From positions 9,391,364 to 9,455,363 of the forward strand of contig NW_019211458.1 of NCBI RefSeq assembly GCF_002443255.2: a stretch of DNA of 64,000 bases, written 5' to 3'. This document shows positions 1-13,000 of the stretch, one piece after another. The DNA comes from Varroa destructor. Taxonomy: Eukaryota; Arthropoda; Arachnida; Mesostigmata; Varroidae. The number at the start of each line of letters is the position of its first letter. The first letter of the stretch is position 1. The notes under the pieces were generated by a model. It had not been told where the DNA came from. It did not search any database and was given only the letters and a program-made list of their open reading frames with translations. A program made the translations under genes and the position numbers.

Positions 1-589
1 ATGATAGAAATACGCCTTTCCTTGTTCTGTTTAGCTCCATGGGAAATTGTTTAGTTGATACAGAACACGTATAACCTAAACGCTCGCAAGCCTTAAAAGC
101 ACCATTGAATTTAGTCATCAATGCTCTATCAATACTCATCCCATTATATAATACTTCGGCAATAAGAGACGTTCAGCAGGCATGAGTTAAGTAACAAATC
201 TTCTACTCGAAGTGCTCTAGCTTCTAAAGAAAAACTACTGTGCTAAAGAAAAACAAACGATTTAAATAGCCACTGTCTGACTTGGGGAAAACAGAAAAAA
301 GAGGTGGCAGGGATGGGCGTATGGATTGTCGAAAACCCTATAGCGGAATAGGCGGGAGAGAGAAAGAGTGCCATACTACGACGCAAAAAAAGAAGCACCA
401 CTATCATCGTTGTCGACTGGCAGTAGCCTGCCGTGCTCATCCGGCGCGAAACTCAAAGTGTCTCTTCCATCTGTGGCATGGCTCTTCTAAATAAGACCGG
501 ATTTATTGCCGCTGCCGACAGAAACTTCAGTTATTGTCGCTCTGACGTGTGGTCGGTTGCGCAAGCAGGATTCTTCTTCTTCGTGTGTT

Positions 590-640
590 TCAGTCCGCAG
601 TCGCTCCTTCAGAGGCGGGAGCTTTTACCGAAACGCGACG
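590..640 (+). promoter_or_regulatory. Candidate promoter and 5' noncoding first exon of the MIF4G gene
   Basis: The stretch 280-900 is GC-richer than its surroundings. A TCAGTC at 590-595 matches the arthropod initiator, and a strong splice donor (GACG then GTGAGT) follows at 641. This gives a possible short first exon that would splice to the acceptor at 4010. Reading is open across that junction, so a longer coding start cannot be excluded, but if transcription starts at the initiator the first ATG is at 4034. There is no TATA box at the expected distance. This is inference from signals only. Confidence 0.3.
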
Positions 641-3600
641 GTGAGTTGCGCCGATGAAACAGAGTGTGAGTGGATGAATGAGAACGGATGCAGGACGACC
701 AGCTGGGGAAATTCTTTGCTTCGAAACGAGACAATGGAGAAGCCAGCGGCTTCTCGACCAACACCTACCCACGCAACCACACTCATTGCATCGGCCTTCC
801 CGGTTTTGTTCCCCTGCGCCCTTAGGCTATCAAAGTTTTGCTGCCTTGAAAGCGGCTAAAGGATTGGCGACGACAGCAGTTGAGAACCATCTGTTGTGGA
901 CTGAAAATGGGCGCTAAGTACGAATATAACTTTTCGTTGCTCGCTTTTATGCACCCTACTGCATTAGATCCTTTGTGTTCCTTGAAGAAACACGTTGAAA
1001 GTAAATCACCAATACTTTCCCAAAGGATTCTTGGTGGCGGGCGCAAACCCTTCTATGCATTAGCTATCATTTCTGAACCTTAACTGCTCTCCAGTTCAAC
1101 AACAGACAGAAAGAGCAATTAGTTTTAAACGCTAAGATAGGCTTGAACTATAAAGTCGCCACAAGACGAATACTAAGCCACACGTCATTTCCCTTTGAGT
1201 TTTCGCGTATTGCGATTTGCCCGAAGATGAGTACAAAACAACCCACGGGCTTTGTGCTCCCTCTGTGCTTACGCCTGCCCTCGAACACTCCCTGCCAAGT
1301 AATTACGTGCATTTATATTTGCACAAGGCCCACTACCAAAATTAGTGCCAGCAAAGCGCTTTAGGGCAGGATGTCCTTAGCCGCAGGCCCTAGCCACCAG
1401 TAGTGGTCTTCACAACGCAATTACCTCGAGTGAGCTAGCCAATGAGCATCATGACTTGTATACCACGGGCGCGCGCGTAAATGTTGCAAACGGGACCGGA
1501 TTACCGCAGACTACTCGCGCTAACACAAAGCATTCGTGTCTCATTAGCACACTAGGCATCATTCACAAAGCATTATCAACAAGTTAGACTCAGTAACAAC
1601 GACACCAACATCGCGTCAACCCAACGATCAGCGCCTGAGGGAATACGGGAACTCGGTCCAGGCGTCATATCGTGTCTCTAAATCAGCCCAGTTCTTTCCG
1701 GAACGACAGATTCACGAATAGACTAAGCTTCAGTAAACGAGCGAACATTGCAATACCTTTGGTATATATGATTCTGTCTAGCTCAGGAGCATATATACCT
1801 AAACGGTAATAGGGCGACGTACGTTTTTTTGCCAGACAAACTTGCAACGCGACAGTCCAGAGATCAACAGTCTGCATCGATGAAGAGACCACAAAAGAGA
1901 TCGATCATCGTTAATGTTTGTCTATATACTTTTAATAATCATAGAAACAATGCGATGCCAACGAGCGGCCCCTTTTCTCTTCCTCTTGCTGTTTTTCTCA
2001 CCTAAACCTCTTTCTATTAGTTGGAAGATTAAAGTTAATACCAGTGCCAATGGATGCTTATTTGTGAAGCTGCAACTCTAGAGTATTGTTACATCATATA
2101 GATGTAGATATACGGTGAGGCGTCTCTATAGGTGATCAAGCCAACATCATTAGAATGGCATACGGATAATTATTTTAACGACCATATGTGATTCACAATG
2201 CAAGGCGTCCTGATCCGTGGAGCAAAAGCAGACCATGCCTGTATGTGCGTCTACCCACTCAACTGAGAAGTGTAGAATATGCAGGTAGCCGAAGCAGGCA
2301 AGCCGTCTGCGCGGCCTATGTGGGTGCAGGACAGTCCTTGAGAGGCCCATTAGATCCGTCCGATCAGCGAAGGTCAGAAACTCATCGAGTTAAAGGTAAC
2401 GCTTCACATCCCCAAACCGATTTAGGTCTGTGCCATTATCGTTGGTTGGGCATACCGACATTGTCTCACAAGTATGAGCTAGGCCTGCGTATGGACGTAC
2501 ACTGCGTTACCAAATAGTTGGCTACTATCGTGCACCAGTGCTGTATATGACGCGTCAAGGCGATCACAGGGCTAGGTTAATTTGACCAGTACTAGTAGTT
2601 TAGCAGTCGCGATTGGAAAGGCCAGTCCACAGATTCACTATTCCGTGTCCAACGTAGTAGTAGGTCGTCTAAAAATAGTTGTAATAAAGTAACGGACATT
2701 TATCGTTTTAGTGATGAACTCACAAGGGGAGACGTAACGTATGATCAAAGTGTAAAGCAATTTAAACGCTTGAGGATGCAGTGTGGACATAGTGCTTTAT
2801 GAATGGTATTGTCCGTGTACGAATCAACTGTCAAGTATCTTTCGTTTGTTCATAACTGGATTTAGATGACGTTCATTGAAAACTTAGTTAGACTGGGCAA
2901 TTTGCGGCGTCTCAGGTCCACCGTTTTGCTGATTTAAGATCAGGCGCGCGTATTGCTCAGAATGGAAATGGACGCAGCATTAGAACTTCGCATCTGACGA
3001 TTCGAACCCTCATCGTTCCGTCTGAACGAGCCGCTTGCTCTAAACTGGGCAGGTTTTCTGGCTCGCCGTAATCATTGCTAGTTTTCTGGGCAGTGTGTAT
3101 GTTTCGCGACAATGGATTTACATGTGGGCTTCTACTGAACCGCCTCCACTTAGAATTTGACGTGACCCTACAAGGCATGCATCCGAAACTATTTGACCTA
3201 ACAACGCGCAACTGGCCTTCACTCTGTTATGACCATTCATCGTGGCTGTTATTTTCTGCCCCTACCAATATTATCGCACCTAACAATAAAAGTTGTGTCC
3301 AGTTTTTCGCAGCGAAGTCGCTCCCCACAAAGCATTCTGAGATCGTTCGTACGAATGACTGTTATCGCAATCACTATTATCTTCGGAGTTATAAACCGTG
3401 CTTCCTGCGTGCTCGAGGCTTGGCGATAAAGCGTCCGAGGCATATTTGCAATCCTGTGCTATAAATGGGCTTGTCTCTTTTGCCCGTTCTGTTTCAGTGT
3501 ATTTATGCAGCGACGTTTCGAAAGAGCGTGCGCTTTGCGATCGGGAGTGTTCGAACTGACTAAATCGATTCCGATGCTGACCTCGATGAAGCTATAAAGA

Positions 3601-4010
3601 GATTACCTCGACCAAACTTTCCGGGAAAGGTTGCCCTCATAACGTTTGTTATCGAAGCAATCATTGTTGCGGTCTAGTTTGAAACTACCCCATAGTGAAA
3701 GTATCACCTTCAGCATACTCCCTACTGCTTGTTTCTGTTTCAAAAACGTTATGAGGTTGCAGGAAGATAGTGCTCTTTCGAATAGAGATCAAAATAGCAA
3801 TAATAGTGACACTTTTTCTAGCTCTAATGACGATGGGGTAGTGGTGTTATGTTTTTTCGGGAACTGCGGTCGCAATGCAGTATAGAAACTTGATGACGCT
3901 CTTTTGAAGAGGCCCGAAACTACAGAATATAGGACTCGTCAGCGAGTACGTCAACAATGGCCGACAAGTTAGACACTGTTAAAGCTCAACTTCAACCTTC
4001 TTCTTTGCAG
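641..4010 (+). other. Upstream region or first intron of the MIF4G gene
   Basis: I see no supportable gene. Several open frames of 60-130 codons occur on both strands (for example 2188-2517 and 3075-3464 on plus), but they lack recognisable motifs, splice context or codon bias. The region ends in a good pyrimidine tract and acceptor at 4010. Confidence 0.4.
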
Positions 4011-4066
4011 GTCACATTTCTACCAGCAGCCCCATGACGATGGCCTCGGAGGTGGCACACATACAG
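4011..4066 (+). CDS. MIF4G gene, coding exon 1 (with likely start at 4034)
   Basis: A strong acceptor (TTCTTCTTTGCAG) and donor (ATACAG then GTACGT) bound 56 nt. ATG at 4034 opens the frame MTMASEVAHIQ, which ends on a codon boundary and joins exon 2 in phase 0. The frame is also open to the exon's 5' edge (HISTSSP before the Met), so an upstream coding exon is possible. Linkage to exon 2 rests on phase alone. Confidence 0.55.
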
Positions 4067-7000
4067 GTACGTCAACCTTGGACGTAATATTATTTTGAGT
4101 TATGTCAGCGCTACTGGTGTTTAATCCATACTTATATATACAAAAACTCAGACACAAAGACTAGATATCACAGAGGTATGCATGTTCCTTCATAGTGTAG
4201 TAGCTGATACTATTCCTTGTGTGCCTACATCTTTCATTTTTTTTTCCTTAAACTTTTAGATACGGAGTGCTCATGAGCCTTGCAACGTTAAGATAAAGTT
4301 CTCTATTCGTGCTTTGAGTCGCGGTTCGAGTTGGCTGCTTTATCCTCTCTCATTGTTTTTGTTATTGTTAGTACGTTTACGTTTGCTATAGTGTTAGGAT
4401 GCTCTGTGTCAATTGCATCGATAGCATTATCGAGAAAATACAAAATCTCCAGAAATATGGACACCTGTATATGGTAGCTAATATATTTGGGGGTAAGACC
4501 TACGTGGTTAATTTTTATGGTAACGCTTTGCATTTATCCATCGGTCTATCTATAGCCTGACAGGATGCTTTTTTTCGCGTACTAGCCTTGGGTCGCGTTT
4601 GGGCGCGCAAATGGTGAGAATATATTCGGTAGACCAGTGAGCGTATACCGTACTAGAGTATTAAACATATCTATGACGATGTTGAATTGAATTGATTTTC
4701 AATCCTACAACTGAGATTCCAAGTAATATGTCATACATTACGGAATTACTACACCACGATAGTTCTGATTGTCGACGTTTTATTTTCGTCCGTTCTGTAG
4801 TCCTTTACGCAAACTTATGAACATCCTTTCTTAAACCGCTTTTCTCATTTATATACGAGCGAAAATGAAAATAAGGCGTTTTTCTTTCTGCCGAAGGGTC
4901 ATGCTATATACATGTTTTCTTGCTGAACAATACGTTTTCGGAATTTTCACCATTGAGCATAGCTGTACATCATTAAGGAACGCACGGATCGTCAATAATG
5001 TGTCAATTTTTTCAAATTAGGTCACTGTCCTTTTGAAAATTTCCACAACCATTTCGGGCTAATCAATAGTCTATAGATAGAGCGGTGCATGATGCCCTTA
5101 TTTCACGTTCTTCGTTTTTGCGAATTATAGGTAGGGGAGCGAACGATTCACTCTAACCGTTTAGCATACATGTCGCATTTGGGCTTCGCAACTAACGAAA
5201 TTTCAACATCTCAATCATATGGTGTCTATGACAACATATGATTGAGATGATATCAGTTAGCAGCGTTTTGATAGTGCTAAAAGTAAAATTATCGAGTTTT
5301 ATCAATACGGATTATAAAGTGTATGATCATGTCCACATAGAGTTTGTTATTATTTTTGTTCCGTTATAGTTGGCTTGCCTGTGATTCAGATTGTTGGTAA
5401 CTGTATAAAAAAACGCAAAGGCAAAGGTCCACAAACAGTTCAGCAGGGTTAGCTTGACGGTACCGGAAAAGACCGCACCGCAATCTAGTCAGGCCTTTTA
5501 ATGAGTCCTACGTACAATCTAATTCAAAGTAAACAGCGGACCCCACAAACCGATCGCCCACCACGGATCAGTTTGACAAACTGTCGATATCACATTCGAG
5601 ATTCCAAAAAAGCTAAATTTCAATAAATTTTAATCGAACTATTAGAGAAGATCAACGAGCTCCTGTCTCTCTAGATGATCTTCACGATCGTCTGCCGCCT
5701 GTTTCGCCGTATGTTCAACTGCATATTGATCGCACACCACACAGGTCAGCTACTATTAGGATTGATTGCGCAAGAATGGTCCACTGCTATCTGTCGAAAG
5801 ACACTGGGCTTCGCCCAGGTCCCCAGAAATGATGACCGATGTATTTGTTTTCACGTGGAAGAATCCAGGGCCGACCGAAGGTCGACCCTTAAAGTAGTCA
5901 GTTCTGTGAATAATTTATTAGTCGCTACTTCTAAAGGGTTCGCAACAAGTTCTCACATGGCCAACCACGCGCTAGACTGAGAGGGGGCACATACTTCTAC
6001 GCATAAGGAGGGTTCGATGATTGTCTTGAAAATGCCCTGATATGAGCATACCAAGCAAAGCAGATCACAGCTTAAAAGATTCGTAAGGCTATATATAAAT
6101 CTGTGAGAGGATAAGTACTATGGAGCTATTGTTTACAGGCCCACTTTTATAGCAGAATATTTGCCAATTAAGCACACTGAAATTACGTATTTATTATATA
6201 AGTTTGGTGAGCATGATAAAAGGTGATAGGGCGTAATAATACTACTATTATAGATTATACCAATAATATGCTTTTCAACTCGAGATTCTGTGTAGTATTT
6301 CATAACTAAATAGATTTCGCGAAGCCCGCTTCAGATTTGGGTTGTTGAATCCTTTTGAGCCTTTTAGGTATAGGAACGAGACTTCCCTTCATTGCTTTTA
6401 GCGAACTCTCTTAGCCTCTACATTTAATTGAAATGAAAAAACTCAGATGGTAACATTTATTTAGATTAATTTAATTAGATAGGAAAATGCCTAACAGATT
6501 AACTAATAGCCCTGGGCAGTTTTACTAGAGACAGCATCTACAAAAATATATAAAGCCAAGAGCGAAAAACAAGCTATTTGATTATGTACTAAGTTCTTTA
6601 AATGATTTCTTTCATTCGAATACAGTTTTCTTAGAAGTCTAATACACATTGAAGCGGTACACACATGTGCGCGTGTGTGAGAGTCGGAATTATCGAGAGT
6701 ATTCAAAGCCATCCTGCGGATATATGGTGCTATCGAACGTTATAGTTGTCCTGTTTTTCTCGCTTACACCCCAATTTATTGCTCGCATCCGATCTAAAGA
6801 AGGATCTAGTGCACTCACTTTGGCCCGAATTGTATAACGATATCCTTTGGCCCGTCTCTATCTGAATCGTGCCCATTGTGAAGCCCACAAGGTTAAATAG
6901 CCTTTACTCGACGCATCTGTTTCTAGTGCTCGTACCGTACACAGATTTTGTCTAAACCGGTAGCGCTTCTGTTTCGGATGTCTCAAAAGTAAAATACAAC

Positions 7001-10000
7001 CATAACAGCAAAATGCACAAACCGTCGAGCCTTCTCGGGCAGTACAAACGCTCCACGGAGGCGTGAAGGAAAGCTAGCAATATAGGCCTTGTCTCCTACG
7101 TCTTCACACACAATTTACATGCCTAGCTTGCGTCAGACAGCGGTGTCGCGGCAGGCTAAATCAAAACTGGCTACTCCTTCCGGTGCCCGTACACAAAATT
7201 GGAAAAGCGTGGGTCTTAAAGCGCAGGTCCATAATTAGCAGAAGGTCAAGCTTTTAGTTAGACAAAACGCAAGTTTAGAATTGAAACAAAAACGGCTTTA
7301 ACTATCGAAGTGATTTTCATGCAGTTGTTAATTCGTTTATTTGTAATATATAGAGTTGCACTTTACTCAAGGGTAACTCTACATTTTCTCTTTATACTTT
7401 CGTATATCTAAGCCTGGCTCAGTAATATAATGTTAGGTATATAATAATCGAACATCTGGCCTGCTTTTTCGATCCTTACTTATTGATGCTAAATACGCTT
7501 AGGTCACTTTTAATGTGGGCGTGCCTTCAGTTCAAGAGAAAACACGATTAATGGACAACTAGACGTACAATAAATTTTACCTATGGGCTGTATGTCGTAT
7601 AATATACAGTATAATATACTGAGTTATACTGTTAATATGCGTAATGTATTACACTCCCCTCTTATTCTGTGTCTTTACCGATTATACCACATATGTGAGG
7701 TCTGTAGAACAACTAAATATATTTCTAGAAATGACATGAAATCGGGACTATCAAATCAACCCATAGGGCTGTTCCGTCAATTCTGGTCCCTAAATGATTT
7801 TTATCCACTCGTTTCGAACTGTTGTCATCTCCATATAGCTCAAGATACATAGAAGTAGTAGTGGTCGTAGTAATAAAAAGTAACTTAAAATGGAAGTTGG
7901 GTTTTTGTGTTGAAAGGCGAAGTGCTATCCCTGTTTGCGCAATCGGCCGTGACACGCAATGTGAGCAAGGTTTTTCCGGCGATGCTGCCACCCCAAAAAT
8001 ACGCCCAAAGTGTAAGCACGGGTGCGCATTTAACAAAGTATCCACGAGCAAGCGGATCACTGACTCTATATGAATGACAGTCTTTCGACACATCTGTCTG
8101 TAAATATTCATACGAGCATCCGTTCCCTGTCTGTTCGTCAAATAGCGTGCACCAAGTTGACACTTTTGTGCAGACTTATTATACCCGCTTCACTCAAACT
8201 CAGCTGCTTCAAGCGACAGGTTCTTACTAGTCTAGATCGTGTAGTCGTAAACGCCGGCAAAAAAAACGTGGGCAATGAGGTTGATTGATGAAAAAAAAAG
8301 TAGTTTATTTAAAAAACATCTTATTTCTATAACCGAAGCTAGGTTTAGAATTGAAACAAATAGACTGCCAACAGAGTAATTCGTATTTGAGTCTCTAGTA
8401 ATTGGTGTGGGTATTATTAGGTATTTTTACGCCGCAAAAATGATCTCATCTTGATACATCATTGGTCTGTTTTTCATACCATGCGCCTTTCAAGTCATCG
8501 CCAAGATTAGGTCAATGTATCGATGTACAACTAATCTTTAGCAGATCGACTCGCGATAACGATTCAGCGGTAAGAGTGCTGCTGCTGCCTGATGTTGACA
8601 AGGCTGCCGTAGCCTTTTTAGCGTGTCGAGCCGTTGCTGACATCATAACAACGTCTTCATTGTCAAACCTCCTTTTCCGTACCTTCTGCATTTTTTCCGC
8701 TGATCCGAACTATACGTTGGCCAGCAGATGGTAAGCGCATGAATCGGTGTGAGATGCATAGAGTAGTAATGAATTCTGCCTCGTATCAGTTCGGTGCCAT
8801 GAAATACATTTTCAGATAACTGAGACACCCCCGTCTGCTGTCGCTATCCAAAATTGCATTTCAGATGGGTCGAAGAGATATGATACATGTATATCGAATT
8901 TGTTCATTGATACCCTATGCATGCGACCGGTTCTCTGGTGTTCGACTGTGGCTCTTATCATTCTGATGGAAATGAAACCATAGCCAAGTACATCTCAACA
9001 CCGAGATAAGATAGAGACAGAGATCAATTTCTGCATAATTGTATTAACATACTAACTTAATGCATATGGCCGCTTATGTTTTACGTTAATATTTTACGAA
9101 TCGCTACCGCAACGAACATGTGGCATTTAACTTCTGCCTGCGTGTTTCGCTGAGCTTCAGCATCGTAAAGATGACAGACTAAACAGAAATAGATTGTAAG
9201 CTGTTTCAGCCCAATTTTTAGTTACTAATCAATTACACCTTTTTCATTTATTGATAAAATTAGGTGAAACATGTAGTCCATGAAGGCAAGGTATTAGATG
9301 TAGGTCGAAACAATGCCTGCGCTTTACAAGCCAAATTGCTACAAGTGTGAATCGACACTTAACCGTAAACCTGCATCTCGCCGATCTAAGCTTCGATAAT
9401 TTGAAGGGCTCCAACGAACAAAGCGGAAAATGAAAAAAAAAGTGACGATAATGATGATTACGCAGTCGTCTATCCCGATTTCTCGCTTTAAACGACGGTA
9501 CTACGTGGAGACTGCAACGTAATCATTTTACGCGCACTTAACGGGTTTTTACCGACTTCCAACACTTCGAGAATCAGCTTGCTTCAGGAAATGTGCCGTC
9601 TATCAGCTTCATGAGTTCCTTTCGCGTTCTAGTAAATTTTTCTCTCAGCAAAAATAGTTGCGACCATTCAAGCATCCACCCCTCATTGCTTCTGCTGTTA
9701 GTTCTTTAATGAAAGTGACTAGATATGGGTAGCGTATCGGTGTAAAAGCGTAGCCTCTAGTTACCTAGACCGCCTCCCCGCTGCAGCAGCCTCCACGGCC
9801 ATCCCAGCGCCCCCGCTAGGGACGACTTGCTATGCTTACATACTAATGTAGGCGCCATCAAAGTAAGGTCTCTCCCTTTTTCATCTTATCTTTATTCAGT
9901 CGTCAAGTTTTGCGTTACTTGCAGTGTAACGATAGGAGGCGAAAACTTAATAAAACCAGCCTATGTGACACCTAGCACACGTCAGGTACTGGGCCTATTT

Positions 10001-13000
10001 ATATATAGGTCCACTCGGCTGCTTCACGGTACAGCCATCCTCAACTGATTTAGCTAGCTGTAGAGCACAAGGCTGTACAACAGCGTCTCATGTCTTGTCT
10101 TGTTCTTAGATATAAAGTAGAAAAGTTAGCACTCCTTATGCTGGGCAGCGATGAACATACAAGCACGTAAGTGTGTCTCATAAGACCTTGAACGATTCGG
10201 CGCTAGCCCCTTCAAGGCTTATAAAGCTTACCGGGACCAGCATGCCCCCAACGATGGCTTTCGACCTTTCTTCTTTGTTTCGTCTTGCGCATAGGATGTT
10301 ATATATCGCGAGATGCTATCAGCACATAAAACGTCGGCTTTCGTGAGAGTTCATTGACGGTATTCGGAACCGGACAAGGGCAAGCTAACCTGATTGCTTT
10401 GCTTCGAACACGGGAAAGCACTTTAGCCAGCCGTTTCTCGTCGGCGCCACAGTTACTGACAACTGTTTCGCAGTTATGGACATAACTTGAATAATTCTAT
10501 TTAGTACGATATATATATATATATATATATATGATATACTCGATTCCATACGATGGTTCTTCAGCCACTACAGGAACGGATATGTACGGCCATGTATGCT
10601 GAGTCTATATGTTATGTAATATAAGCATGATTTAATGCAATATGTGTGTGTTTTCAAAATAACTTAACGGTATATTAGATCATAGCGGAACAAAGAGATA
10701 AGTATGACGAAATTGTTTGAAAAATTATCAGACCACTGCTTCTAATCACGAATCAATCAAAAGAAGCTACCTATCCGAAGAGTTTTGTTTAAAATTATGA
10801 TCTTCGTTGTATCTGTGATTTCTCTAGTTTTTAATAAGTCCTCATGGTTACTGAGTGTACTGTTGGAATGAGGTCAGAGGACTATGGTTCAAGACCGCCT
10901 AGGACGGATATAGACTATAGATAATTAATGTGAGTAAAGAAAATTGCACATGTATTGGTAACGCATTTACCAAGCAATGTTACTTAGTAATACTTGCATT
11001 TCTCTCTCCCTATATATCTATATATATATATACATGTATTCACTTAGCCAGCTTGAGAAATTTAGGTGCCAACGTCAGCGTCGCAAGCGTAAGATCGATG
11101 AGATTACCCGTCTGATCAAACTTCCACAACGAAAAGTGGCAAAAGAGTAGAGAGAGTTTGAAGCAAGAAGATTACACGTTGGCTTCAAGGGCCTCAGATT
11201 GCAGATCACGACGTTGCGTAGCTATGACATGGATTAAACCGCAGACGTAAAAATAGAGAGAATGGGAAGGGGAGACGAATGGAAGAGGGAGCGCAGCGTG
11301 TGGAAGAGAAGGGATGGGAGCAAGAATTGCACAATTGGTACTGTGGCATATACATCAAATCGTTATTCAGTAAAAAAAAAAATAACTAAAATTATGGACA
11401 TAGTCCCACTGATATGGAACAGCAAATGCTGATAAATCACAGTCGTCTGATGTAATCTAAAATGCTCCTTGAATTCACGTTGAAAATGACGGAAGACTTA
11501 GACGGATTGTTTACCAAAAAAAAACAATACCAATTGATTTTGTATAGCCTGAACATTTGTTGTATACAAAAACGTACAAGCGCCTGATCAGACATCTTGA
11601 ACAGACTGGTCAATAGGTTTTCGTTGTCGATGCTACTGTATGCGTCTAGAAACGTCGTCAGACTGCTCCAGTCAGTGTCTGACTGTGTGAAGCTGATATC
11701 TACTCAGTCTGATGAACGCGTGTATACGTGTACGTTATAGAAAGTACTGGCGACAAACAATTAATTAGCATCTCACGTGTCTCTTTAGACTTCAGTCGTT
11801 CTTAAGCAGTTTGTTCTTATATCGTGAGATATTATGTGCAATATTCCTGATTTATCACGATATTGTTAATGTTACGATTGTATCACAGATGCACGTCTTG
11901 ACTCGGAGTTACAGTCACACACTTTCTGGGAATATAGGGTGTATACGTTTAGCGATGATTATATTAAAACCTTGTCTTTCAGATGCAGGGAACACAGAAG
12001 TTCGTGCGCGTTGACACTTCCATCGACTGATGCGTGAGACCGATAGACAATTCGTGTGCAGTTTACTACTGCATCTGCGGTAGATTTTCGAGATGAAACC
12101 TGTTTATTTATATAGATCAAATCGGCACGACCTATTTTCATCTTTTACGGCGGCATCTAGTGAGCATTCATTGATTCTCCAAACTCAATTCAGGGGGTAG
12201 GAGGTAGGGGGAACAGTTATTCTAGCTAAATTAATCGACTTCATTAACAATACCAGTATATGGGCGTGTTTCGTATTAAAACACACTAAACAAGTTAATA
12301 AGAATTATTGTTTTTGCCACAAAGTCGTATTTGATGAGTATTCGATTTTGCCGCAAGTAACACAATTCTTTTTATTCGTTGTCTACATATGTAAACAAAG
12401 ATCATATATCATGTAGATACTCACTCTGTTTGTTTCACTTTGTAAAAGGGTCTGTTTAATAGGTAAAACTGACTCAAACATAGAGATTTTGCAGCTTCAG
12501 TTTATTGGTATTTTGCCTGTGAGTCTCAATCAAGACCTATTTGCAAAATTTAGGCCTAAACCTTCTGTGAGGTTTGATAGTCAGTGGCGACTGGATTAAT
12601 TTCGTCTCGTAGGGCCAAGGGATTGCCGTTGCGTTGCCTAGTTAATGTTTCACACTAAAACCAGTAATTTCTGGCTATTCCCCTAAAAATTCTGTTGAGT
12701 CTTCAAGAAATAGTGGATAAATATAGGGAAGCTTTTATCTACTGCTTTGTTTACTGAATTAGGATATATCAACACACATATTAATGGTACGATCTCTTCC
12801 AGTGAAGGGAATGCACAATAATAACAAAAACTCCTGTAATATTAATTACCGGGTATTTCAATGATATGAATAATAAGCAGCGTTCCCCACTTGATTGAAT
12901 TATCGTAGAAAGAGGACGTTACCGAAAAGTTATGTGGTGGTTAATAGTGGAAATTCAAATATATGTGCACCACCGATTCCCATGATTTCCTGAATCTCGG

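Noticed and set aside
2957..3040. GGTTCGAATC on minus considered as a tRNA
   Set aside because: No D arm, anticodon arm or acceptor stem can be formed.
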